This document shows, piece by piece, positions 1 through 6,823 of a DNA stretch of 11,555 nucleotides. Within the stretch, counting starts at the first letter, position 1, and each line of letters starts with the position of its first letter. The translations under genes and the position numbers were made by a program. The notes below the pieces were generated by a model that searched no databases, was not told the origin of the DNA, and worked only from the letters and a program-made list of their open reading frames with translations. This stretch comes from Ignavibacteria bacterium (GTDB lineage Bacteria; Bacteroidota; Ignavibacteria; UBA10030; SZUA-254). Where the stretch lies: assembly GCA_005877655.1 (NCBI GenBank), contig VBOC01000198.1, positions 1 to 11,555 on the forward strand, given 5' to 3'.

Positions 1-104
1 AACTTGCCGATATCGCACCCACGATCCTCAGAATCATGGGAATTCCTGTACCGATCGAAATGGACGGCACGCCGCTCATCCTGGAAGAACCGTCAGGATC
101 GTAA
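1..104 (+). CDS. C-terminal end of an alkaline phosphatase superfamily protein (partial)
   Basis: Only the last 34 codons are in the window, read from base 3 to a TAA at 102-104; the gene begins upstream. The peptide starts LADIAPTILRIMGIPVP and continues with EMDGTPL. The pattern 'DIAPTIL..MGIP.P.EMDG..L' is the usual C-terminal end of alkaline phosphatase superfamily enzymes, namely type I phosphodiesterases/nucleotide pyrophosphatases, sulfatase-like proteins and cofactor-independent phosphoglycerate mutase. In these families the segment packs against the metal-binding core, but the metal ligands lie upstream of the window, so the substrate cannot be named. The gene converges on bshC with 16 bp between the two stop codons. 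The superfamily call is fairly firm; the exact family is open. Confidence 0.6.
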   Translation, partial: LADIAPTILRIMGIPVPIEMDGTPLILEEPSGS

Positions 105-118
105 ACCTCTTCGAGGTT
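104..118. terminator. Small perfect hairpin between convergent genes, possible weak bidirectional terminator
   Basis: AACCTC-TTC-GAGGTT forms a perfect 6-bp stem with a 3-nt loop. It lies between the stop codon of the partial upstream gene and the stop codon of bshC. No U-run of useful length follows on either strand, so intrinsic termination would be weak. It is reported because of its position between convergent stops; such a short palindrome could arise by chance. Confidence 0.25.
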
Positions 119-120
119 CC

Positions 121-1770
121 TTACACGTTGAGGATCTGGTGCTTGAAACGGTCGATTTCGACGTCGTTCCTGAGCCGTTGGACAAAATCGAGCCCGTACT
201 TATTCATAAAGTAGACGATGCTGAGCACACGCTCCTGAAGATTCCCCTTCGGAACGATGCTGTCGATCACTTTCCTCACCTGCCTGAGGGCGATCTCGTG
301 TTTTCGCTTCTGCGCCTCGATAACCTTCTCCTTCAGCACGACCAAGTGTGATTCGATCTTCGCTCGCGTCGCTTCGAGCGGCCCCATGAGCGTTGAATCG
401 ATATAGTTCAACCCGTATTTCATTTCCGCCATCAGCTCGTTCGTCCGCTTCACGGCATCGTTGAACATCTCGTCGATTTTGACTTCGGAGATCAGCTCGA
501 CGACCTTACGGCTGACTTTCTCCGGGTCTCCGAAGAATTCAAGCAACTCGAGCTGATACTTCTCCAGGATACGCTCGAATTTCTGCTCGTAAATAGTGAC
601 GCTGGCCCGCGGGTAGATGATCGGCATCGTGAGGTCAAAATAGGCATACACCGGTTTTAGCTGGGCAAAATAGGCAATCTCCGACGGTCCCCCGACGTAC
701 GCCAGCGTGGGGAGAAGCGTGTCCTGGCAGATCGGGCGCAGCGCAACGTTCGGGCTGATGAGCTCGGGAGTCTCGGTGACGATCTTGAGGAGCTCCTCCT
801 TCTGAAAATACTGGCGCGTCCCCTTGAGGCTGAAGTCATGCTCCCGCGGCTCGATGAAGTATCTCCCCCCCTTGAAAAACATGAAGAGATTCATCGCCTT
901 CGTCTTGATCTGTGCGTGATACCGCTCCTCCAGTTCGGCGCTTCGCTGGATGATCAGCTGCGAAACCTTGGGATAGTCCTGGAGTTCCTTGAGGAAGATC
1001 GGGACAAGCAGTTCCTTCAGCCGGCGATCGTTGGATGAAATGAAGACGAGGCCGGCGTCCTGGAACAGCGTGCCCATGAAGCGGGAGAACGAAGTGTTGA
1101 GCGTGGAAGAGGGGGTATACGCCGCTTTCAGCATGGAAAGAAGGGATGCCTTGAATTCCGAATTCGGGAGCGTCCGCTGAAGCTGCTCGAAAAAATGGTC
1201 GAGAGTGCTGTTGAGTTGAATCTCGCCGACGGCGCCGGGGTTTTTCAGGATCTGCTTTGCCTTCGGCACGTACTCGATCTCCACCGGAGCGTGATCGGCG
1301 TTCAGGACGCTGACCTTGTTGATTTCTGCGAAGTCATGGTCCTCGCCCTCCAGCCAGAAGACGGGTACGAAGTGGTACTCGGGGTAGGAGGATGCAAGCC
1401 GTTCGGCGAGCTTCAGGGCGGTGACGGTCTTATAGATTGTGTACAGGGGGCCGCCGAGGATTCCGACCTGCTGTCCGGTCACAATCGCAAAGGATTTGGG
1501 ATCGCCGAGCCGCCGCGCATTCTCGAGGGTCTTCTCCGGCGCGCCCATCTGCCGGTTTTGGTCGATAAGGACATCGGCGACGACCGAGCGGTGCTTCGCC
1601 TGACGCGCGATCTGCTCGGCATGGGCGGGAAAATTCTGGAGAGAATGAAAGTCTGCTTCGAAGTACTGGCGCACCTTCTGGAACTGGCCGATGTAGTCGT
1701 CAAAGAGTCTGGAGAAGCTCCCTTCGGCGTGAGGAAGCTTTTCGAAATCAACCCACTGTGAGTCGGCCAT
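121..1770 (-). CDS. bshC: Bacillithiol biosynthesis cysteine-adding enzyme BshC
   Basis: This cytoplasmic enzyme is assigned the last step of bacillithiol synthesis, adding cysteine to the glucosaminyl-malate made by BshA and BshB. From the ATG at 1770 it has 549 residues, close to the usual family length of about 540. Family signatures are clear: TGQQVGILGGPLYTIYK near residues 98-114, PVFWLEGEDHD at 136-146 (the nucleotide-binding-like core), and a conserved block running from SPNVALRP (339-346) through LAYVGGPSEIAYFAQLK (356-372). Residues about 465-505 look like the family's C-terminal coiled coil. The reading frame stays open upstream to 2232, but that part is antisense to the Rieske gene. 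The start at 1770 fits the family N-terminus and a promoter candidate at 1803-1831. No strong Shine-Dalgarno sequence is visible. BshA and BshB are not in the window. Confidence 0.93.
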   Translation of the reverse strand: MADSQWVDFEKLPHAEGSFSRLFDDYIGQFQKVRQYFEADFHSLQNFPAHAEQIARQAKHRSVVADVLIDQNRQMGAPEKTLENARRLGDPKSFAIVTGQQVGILGGPLYTIYKTVTALKLAERLASSYPEYHFVPVFWLEGEDHDFAEINKVSVLNADHAPVEIEYVPKAKQILKNPGAVGEIQLNSTLDHFFEQLQRTLPNSEFKASLLSMLKAAYTPSSTLNTSFSRFMGTLFQDAGLVFISSNDRRLKELLVPIFLKELQDYPKVSQLIIQRSAELEERYHAQIKTKAMNLFMFFKGGRYFIEPREHDFSLKGTRQYFQKEELLKIVTETPELISPNVALRPICQDTLLPTLAYVGGPSEIAYFAQLKPVYAYFDLTMPIIYPRASVTIYEQKFERILEKYQLELLEFFGDPEKVSRKVVELISEVKIDEMFNDAVKRTNELMAEMKYGLNYIDSTLMGPLEATRAKIESHLVVLKEKVIEAQKRKHEIALRQVRKVIDSIVPKGNLQERVLSIVYFMNKYGLDFVQRLRNDVEIDRFKHQILNV

Positions 1771-1802
1771 TTCCGGGGGACTGTTGTTGAAGAATTCTGC
1801 GA

Positions 1803-1831
1803 AATATACTCTTTCAATCCAAGAGAAGCAA
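1803..1831 (-). promoter_or_regulatory. Candidate sigma70-type promoter for bshC
   Basis: On the minus strand TTGCTT (plus 1826-1831) is followed after 17 nt by TATATT (plus 1803-1808). The -10 is good; the -35 matches only its TTG. Transcription would begin near 1796, leaving a leader of about 25 nt before the ATG at 1770. This supports that start over longer versions of the reading frame. Confidence 0.45.
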
Positions 1832-1842
1832 ACCATCATCGT

Positions 1843-1871
1843 TTGACACAAAGCAATTTTTTTGCTATATT
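1843..1871 (+). promoter_or_regulatory. Strong sigma70-type promoter for the Rieske/cytochrome b operon
   Basis: A perfect -35 TTGACA (1843-1848) and a near-consensus -10 TATATT (1866-1871) are separated by exactly 17 nt inside an AT-rich patch. Transcription would start near 1878, about 38 nt before the Rieske start codon. The -35 lies only 11 bp from the -35 of the divergent bshC candidate, so polymerases at the two sites would compete and a regulator bound here could affect both genes. No clear operator palindrome was seen. Confidence 0.7.
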
Positions 1872-1915
1872 TTTTGCGCTCGATCAAGGGTATCTGAAAA
1901 CTCATCATTGGCGTA

Positions 1916-2584
1916 ATGGATAACCCCAGCGGTCCCGGGACCGAGAACAAAACTCTCCCACAGGCCGGTAACCCACCGGTCGTTTCCAGCTCAACATCGC
2001 CGCCTGCTGTCGCGCCGCCGCAATCGAAACCTCCCGTTGCCTCGGGAGCGATCAAGAAACCGAAGCAGGACAAACCCCCCGAACATGACCTCGGCATCTG
2101 GCGTATCAGCCGTCGAAATTTCTTCTCCCTGGCGGGATGGGCCGCTTTTTTCGTGTTTCTTGCGACTTCCACGATCGGCACACTGCGGATGATGTTTCCG
2201 CGTATTCTGTATGAACCGCCCTCGGCGTTCAAGGCCGGTTTCCCGCAGGACTACATCGTCGGTGAGGTGAGCGAGAAGTACAAGGATGACTACCGGGTCT
2301 GGATCATCCGTGATTCGGAGGGGTTTTACGCTCTGTCGGCCATCTGTACGCACCTGGGGTGCACACCCCGATGGCTTGAGGCCGAGAACAAATTCAAGTG
2401 TCCGTGTCACGGGAGCGGTTTCCGGCGCAGCGGGATTAATTTTGAAGGACCGGCCCCCCGCCCCCTTGAACGCCTTAGGATCGCATTGGCGGACGACGGC
2501 CAGATCCTGATCGACCGCAACATCAAGTTCCTCTTTGAAAACGGGGACTGGGTCAAGCCTGAAGCGTTTCTGAAGTATAGCTGA
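1916..2584 (+). CDS. petC: Rieske [2Fe-2S] iron-sulfur protein of a cytochrome b6-type complex
   Basis: This subunit takes one electron from quinol at the Qo site and passes it to a c-type cytochrome. It has 222 residues. Residues 1-58 are a low-complexity tail rich in Pro, Ser and Ala. ISRRNFF (64-70) resembles a twin-arginine signal, and the hydrophobic anchor spans about 71-90. The cluster-binding boxes are intact: CTHLGC at 144-149 (ligands C144 and H146) and CPCHGS at 162-167 (ligands C162 and H165), with C149 and C164 as the expected disulfide. GPAPRPL (178-184) is the Pro loop. It is the first gene of a four-gene operon, with the next gene 20 nt downstream. No Shine-Dalgarno sequence precedes the ATG. 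The long N-terminal tail would be cytoplasmic. The gene symbol is given by analogy. Confidence 0.95.
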   Translation: MDNPSGPGTENKTLPQAGNPPVVSSSTSPPAVAPPQSKPPVASGAIKKPKQDKPPEHDLGIWRISRRNFFSLAGWAAFFVFLATSTIGTLRMMFPRILYEPPSAFKAGFPQDYIVGEVSEKYKDDYRVWIIRDSEGFYALSAICTHLGCTPRWLEAENKFKCPCHGSGFRRSGINFEGPAPRPLERLRIALADDGQILIDRNIKFLFENGDWVKPEAFLKYS

Positions 2585-2595
2585 GTCGCGGGAAT

Positions 2596-2599
2596 GGAG
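2596..2599 (+). promoter_or_regulatory. Shine-Dalgarno site of the cytochrome b6 gene
   Basis: GGAG lies 5 nt before the ATG at 2605 and fixes that start. It stands out because the other three genes of this operon lack a recognisable ribosome binding site. Confidence 0.5.
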
Positions 2600-2604
2600 A
2601 AGCG

Positions 2605-3381
2605 ATGCTAAAAATACGGGAAAAGCTGCAGCAGACGGAAGTCTGGAAGTCGATCTTCCGTCACAACTATCAGGACACGAACAGGAACCGTGCCCTCCAG
2701 ATCGTCGACAACGTTTTCCTTCATCTCCATCCGGTGCGGATCCCGCGCCACGCTACCAACATCGGGTATACGTGGGGGATGGGAGGGATAACCTTTCTCC
2801 TGTTCATTGTCTTGACGGTGACCGGCGTGATCCTCATGTTTTATTACCGTCCGGCGGCGGAGTACGCGTATGAGGACATGAAATACCTCATGAACGATGT
2901 TGCCTTCGGTCCTTTGATCCGCAACATGCACCGGTGGTCTGCGCATGCCATGGTCATCACCGTCATGCTGCACATGTTCAGAGTCTTTCTGACCGGATCG
3001 TACAAGGCTCCCCGGCAGTTCAATTGGGTCGTGGGGGTTCTCCTTCTCGTGTTGACCCTGTTGCTCAGCTTCACGGGCTATCTTCTTCCATGGGACCAAC
3101 TGGCCATCTGGGCGGTCACCGTGGGCACAAACATGGCTCGCGCCACGCCCTTTCTCGGGCACCAGGGACCGTTCGGCCCGCAGCTCGGCATGCGTATCGA
3201 CAATGATGTTCGCTTCGTGCTCCTGGGCGGCACGCAGGTCGGGCCGCCGACGCTTCTTCGTTTCTATGTGGGCCACTGCATCTTCCTCCCGCTCATCGCC
3301 TCGATCTTCATGGCGGTCCATTTCTGGAGGATCCGGAAGGACGGAGGTATTTCCGGCCCGGTCTCAAATGATCGCGAATAA
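2605..3381 (+). CDS. petB: Cytochrome b6-type diheme subunit
   Basis: This membrane subunit carries the two b hemes that move electrons across the bilayer from the Qo site. Its 258 residues match the split b6 form (helices A-D) rather than full-length cytochrome b. The heme ligands are visible: H109 (in NMHRWS) and H123 (in LHMFRV) on one helix, H224 (YVGHC) and H239 (AVHFW) on another. The 14 residues between H224 and H239 are the b6-type spacing. [14 protein letters not shown] (158-171) is the family's Qo-side signature. The position that holds the covalent heme ci cysteine in plastid and Bacillus b6 is glycine here (G58), so a covalently bound third heme is not expected. The stop lies 19 nt before the subunit IV gene. 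Confidence 0.95.
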   Translation: MLKIREKLQQTEVWKSIFRHNYQDTNRNRALQIVDNVFLHLHPVRIPRHATNIGYTWGMGGITFLLFIVLTVTGVILMFYYRPAAEYAYEDMKYLMNDVAFGPLIRNMHRWSAHAMVITVMLHMFRVFLTGSYKAPRQFNWVVGVLLLVLTLLLSFTGYLLPWDQLAIWAVTVGTNMARATPFLGHQGPFGPQLGMRIDNDVRFVLLGGTQVGPPTLLRFYVGHCIFLPLIASIFMAVHFWRIRKDGGISGPVSNDRE

Positions 3382-3400
3382 CTGAACCTATCGTGCAAGC

Positions 3401-4285
3401 ATGAATCACGTCTGGGAGCTCGTTCGAAAACCGGATAACATCCCGATCGTGGCGCTCTTGGTGTTCGTGATCGTCTATACCTGGTGGGCGTTCCACAAGG
3501 CGTTGAAAAATGACCGCCAGGGATACCTTGACGAAGCCCGATTAAGCGAGAAAATCCAGGTGTGGCCGAATCTGGTGCGGGTTGAATTTCTCGCCTCGCT
3601 GTTTGTGATGGTCATCCTTGTGTTCTGGTCCTTTCTCATCGACGCGCCGCTCGAAGAAGCCGCGAACCCCACGCTGACGCCGAATCCCTCGAAGGCGCCA
3701 TGGTACTTTCTCGGGTTGCAGGAAATGCTTGTTTACTTTGATCCGTGGATCGCCGGCGTCGTCATGCCGAGCCTGATCATCGTGGGCCTGATGGCGATTC
3801 CGTACATCGACATTAACGAGAAAGGGAACGGTTACTACACGTTCAAAGAGCGCAAGTTCTCAATCATCACTTTTTGCGTCGGGTTTCTGATCCTTTGGGT
3901 TTCCCTGATCAATCTCGGCACCTTCTGGCGCGGCCCCGGCTGGTATCTCTTTTTCCCCTGGGAAGAATGGGATACTCACCGCGTCGTGGCGCTTACCAAC
4001 GTCGATCTTTCCGAAGTGTTCGGTATCCATACCCGGAGGGCGGATTACAGCCTTAATCCCGCGGCCATCGTATTCGGGTCGGCTGTTATTCTTGGGTACT
4101 ACTCCCTGATCGGGGCCTACTGGCTGAAAAAGAGAAACTCAGATCTGATAAAAAAGCTCGGTTTCCTGCGCTACAATATCGTGGCCTTCCTCTTTCTGAC
4201 GATGACCGCCCTCCCGATCAAAATGATCCTGCGCATCGGGTTCAATATCAAGTACATCCTGGTTACCCCCTGGTTCAATATCTGA
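3401..4285 (+). CDS. Long subunit IV-like cytochrome b C-terminal subunit
   Basis: This membrane protein supplies the C-terminal half of cytochrome b and, with the Rieske protein, builds the Qo site. At 294 residues it is much longer than the roughly 160-residue subunit IV of b6f. About six hydrophobic segments are visible (about 14-30, 62-81, 117-134, 154-172, 220-241, 257-277). The Qo motif region reads NPSKAPWYFLGLQEML (95-110). The PEWY tetrad is therefore APWY (99-102) and lacks the acidic residue thought to take a proton from quinol. A distinctive loop with WRGPGWYLFFPWEEWD (176-191) follows a helix. The extra C-terminal helices may dock the octaheme subunit; that is inference. It lies 19 nt after petB with no clear Shine-Dalgarno site, and 23 nt before the cytochrome c gene. 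Confidence 0.9.
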   Translation: MNHVWELVRKPDNIPIVALLVFVIVYTWWAFHKALKNDRQGYLDEARLSEKIQVWPNLVRVEFLASLFVMVILVFWSFLIDAPLEEAANPTLTPNPSKAPWYFLGLQEMLVYFDPWIAGVVMPSLIIVGLMAIPYIDINEKGNGYYTFKERKFSIITFCVGFLILWVSLINLGTFWRGPGWYLFFPWEEWDTHRVVALTNVDLSEVFGIHTRRADYSLNPAAIVFGSAVILGYYSLIGAYWLKKRNSDLIKKLGFLRYNIVAFLFLTMTALPIKMILRIGFNIKYILVTPWFNI

Positions 4286-4308
4286 CACTGGACCGCTGAC
4301 CGCACGGT

Positions 4309-6816
4309 ATGAAAGGACCGCTTAGCTTCTTCGCCGCCCGGGCGGAGACCCCCATCGAAACGCGCGATTACGGAAGGGTATACTTCATCATGTCCGCCCT
4401 CCTCTTTCTGGGTACGATGTGGTCCGTTCTCGACGAGGTAACGACCCGGCGGCCCTGGAAAGAAGAGCAGGATCAGTACCTAGTTCTGAGCATCGAGAAG
4501 TGGCAGCAGCGCCTGAAGGATGCTCAGGCCGCCTTCGACTCGTCCTCCTTCCTCCGGCTGAGCGCCCAGTTGAAAGAGGCCCAGGACAGACTGGTCTCGC
4601 CCGAGGCCCGGGCGATTCAGAAGGAGGTCGACAGCCTCGAGGAAGTGTTGCTCGACGCGAACAGGGATTTTACGTTCGCGAAGAGCCGGGCGGATGAGGC
4701 GTATTATTTCTGGAAGAAGTCGATCCACGAAGGCAAGGAGGATCCCGGGTACCGCAGCAAGGTGCAGGAGCTGACCGCTCTGATGGCAAAGTACAACGCC
4801 AGGGTCGATGAGCTCACCTCCCGGCATGATTCGCTCGCGAAGATCGTGAACGGCTACAAGAACGACGTGAAGGCGATTCAGTCCTCGATCAAGGATCTTT
4901 ACAAAGAGATCGAGCTCGCGAATTCCAAGATCGAGAAGGCGAAAACTTCGCCCATTCTCATCAAACAGGTAATCATCAACAACTTCGATCGCTCGAACTT
5001 TGGAATTCCAAAAGCGCGCATTGATCGATGCCAGACCTGCCATGCCGGTTGGAAGGACGACGTCATGGCGGATGCACCCCAGCCGTTCACCAGGCACCCA
5101 GTTCCCGAGCTGCTGAAGATACACAAGCCGGAGTCTTTCGGCTGCACTCCGTGCCACCGCGGCCAGGGCGCCGCTCTGACGGCCGGATTCGCCCACGGAG
5201 ACGCCGATAAGTACTGGGAGTGGCCTCTGCTCAGCGGGAAAGAGGTGTACGCCTCCTGCACGGGTTGCCATGGGAACGAATCGTATGTCAAGGAGGCCGA
5301 CCGCCTGAATACAGGCAAGCAGATGCTCGCGGAGTCGGGTTGTTTCGGCTGTCATGAGGTCAAGGGTTTCCTCGATCTGGCGAAGATCGGGCCCGAACTG
5401 AACCAGCTCAGTGTCAAGGAGAAGCCCGACTGGATTTTCCGCTGGGTGCGCAACCCGAAGGACTACAACCCCCACACCCGTATGCCGAACTTCCGGTTCA
5501 CCGAAGACGAGGCGGCGGCGATCACCTCATACCTGTGGAGCGCGGGAAAGGAAGGGCCTTTCCAGGTGCGGAAGGGGATCAGCGCCGGGGGAGACGCCGC
5601 GCGGGGGAAGGAGCTTGTAGGAACGATCGGATGCAAGGGTTGCCATGTGGTCGGCGACGATATCCGGATGCGGCAGGCGCGCGGATTTTCCTACGACATC
5701 GCGCCGGAACTGACCCGGGCTGGCAGCAAGCTTGACCCCGACTGGATCTTTGAATGGATCAAGAACCCCCGAAGCTTCAGGCCTACCACCCGGATGCCGA
5801 GTCTCCGCCTCACCGACCAGGAGGCGCGCGATATTGTTGCCTACCTGATCACTCTCAAGGACGACCGTCATTTTGAAAAGAAGGTTCTCACGCTGGATGC
5901 TCCCGATCTGATCAAGCGCGGTGACAAGCTCATCCGCGACTTCGGTTGCTCGGGCTGCCACACGATAAAAGGGATGGAAAAAGAGGGCCGCGTCAGCGTG
6001 TCGCTTTCAAACTTCGGCCGCAAGCGGGTGGACGAGCTTGACTACGGAGACTCAAAGGTTCCGCATACATGGGACGACTGGGTTTTCGGGAAACTGAAGG
6101 ATTCGCGGATCTACACGACGGACCGCATCATTTCAAAAATGCCCGTGTTCGCCTTCGCCGACAGCTTCGACAAGAGTCTCCAGACTATCGAGGCGGGGCG
6201 GAAGCTGACACACTATTACAACTGCATCAATTGTCACCAGATCGAAGAGGTGGGCGGAGCAATCAAGGCCACGCTGGACGATGAAGGCTTTGCACCGCCG
6301 TTTCTGCTTCCGGAGGGATCGAAGGTTCAGGAACCCTGGTTACACAATTTCCTGACGGGGCCGACGCCAATTCGCCCATGGCTTAAAATACGAATGCCGA
6401 CGTTCACCCTTACGGACGACGAAATCGGAATCGTTCAACGGTACTTTCTTGCTCTTCACAAGCGGGAGATGGAGCTGCGGGATTACCGGGCAATCCCGCT
6501 CGATGAGAAATATGTGGTGAACGGCAAGAAACTGTTCGAGGATTACCAGTGCCTCAGCTGCCACTATACGGGGAAGATCCCGGAAGGGAAGAGCCCGGCA
6601 GATCTCGCCCCAAACCTGGCCCTGGCAAAGGAGAGGCTCAAGCCGGATTGGATCCTCGACTGGATTGCACGCCCCGATTCAATTCAGCCCGGAACGAGGA
6701 TGCCGAATTACTTTCCCGATATGCAGGCGTCGGATTCGTCGATCCTCGGGGGCAATGCGCGCGAACAGATTCGCGCTCTCCGCGACTACGTCTGGACCCT
6801 CCGGGAGACCCGTTAG
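4309..6816 (+). CDS. Membrane-anchored octaheme c-type cytochrome with coiled-coil spacer
   Basis: This is the probable electron-accepting subunit of the complex, in the place of cytochrome c1 or f. It has 835 residues. One hydrophobic helix at about 23-41 is followed by a charged, heptad-like coiled-coil region (about 55-213), then the heme domains. Eight CxxCH motifs start at residues 241, 279, 317, 345, 442, 547, 639 and 748. The first three have no Met motif near them, but H263, H272 and H296 lie among them as possible distal ligands. The last five are each followed by a Met in an (R/K)MP context (M392, M496, M611, M696, M798), so each looks like a class I cytochrome c module. Modules 4, 5 and 8 share a 'PDWI..W...P......TRMP' repeat; modules 6 and 7 have diverged. 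The N-terminal helix would act as an uncleaved signal anchor, placing the hemes outside the membrane. It is the last gene of the operon. The electron acceptor is unknown. Confidence 0.92.
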   Translation: MKGPLSFFAARAETPIETRDYGRVYFIMSALLFLGTMWSVLDEVTTRRPWKEEQDQYLVLSIEKWQQRLKDAQAAFDSSSFLRLSAQLKEAQDRLVSPEARAIQKEVDSLEEVLLDANRDFTFAKSRADEAYYFWKKSIHEGKEDPGYRSKVQELTALMAKYNARVDELTSRHDSLAKIVNGYKNDVKAIQSSIKDLYKEIELANSKIEKAKTSPILIKQVIINNFDRSNFGIPKARIDRCQTCHAGWKDDVMADAPQPFTRHPVPELLKIHKPESFGCTPCHRGQGAALTAGFAHGDADKYWEWPLLSGKEVYASCTGCHGNESYVKEADRLNTGKQMLAESGCFGCHEVKGFLDLAKIGPELNQLSVKEKPDWIFRWVRNPKDYNPHTRMPNFRFTEDEAAAITSYLWSAGKEGPFQVRKGISAGGDAARGKELVGTIGCKGCHVVGDDIRMRQARGFSYDIAPELTRAGSKLDPDWIFEWIKNPRSFRPTTRMPSLRLTDQEARDIVAYLITLKDDRHFEKKVLTLDAPDLIKRGDKLIRDFGCSGCHTIKGMEKEGRVSVSLSNFGRKRVDELDYGDSKVPHTWDDWVFGKLKDSRIYTTDRIISKMPVFAFADSFDKSLQTIEAGRKLTHYYNCINCHQIEEVGGAIKATLDDEGFAPPFLLPEGSKVQEPWLHNFLTGPTPIRPWLKIRMPTFTLTDDEIGIVQRYFLALHKREMELRDYRAIPLDEKYVVNGKKLFEDYQCLSCHYTGKIPEGKSPADLAPNLALAKERLKPDWILDWIARPDSIQPGTRMPNYFPDMQASDSSILGGNAREQIRALRDYVWTLRETR

Positions 6817-6823
6817 GGGGGCG

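Noticed and set aside
1195..1761. Plus-strand open frame of 188 codons inside bshC
   Set aside because: It is a shadow of the conserved BshC core, with no promoter, ribosome binding site or family signature of its own.
1771..2232. Upstream extension of the bshC reading frame to 703 residues
   Set aside because: The extra part is antisense to the well-supported Rieske gene, contains the divergent promoter region, and has no similarity to the BshC N-terminus. The family length fits the start at 1770.
2608..3321. Minus-strand open frame of 237 codons opposite cytochrome b6
   Set aside because: It is antisense to an unambiguous membrane protein gene; its translation is rich in Arg, Glu, His and Asp with no domain pattern.
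4480..5475. Long minus-strand open frame of 331 codons opposite the octaheme cytochrome gene
   Set aside because: It lies wholly inside a gene with eight heme motifs on the other strand, and its translation shows no recognisable family. Such frames are common opposite GC-rich coding DNA.
6802..6812. Hairpin CGGG-AGA-CCCG at the end of the octaheme gene as a terminator
   Set aside because: A 4-bp stem lying within the coding sequence, with no following T-run, is too weak to call.
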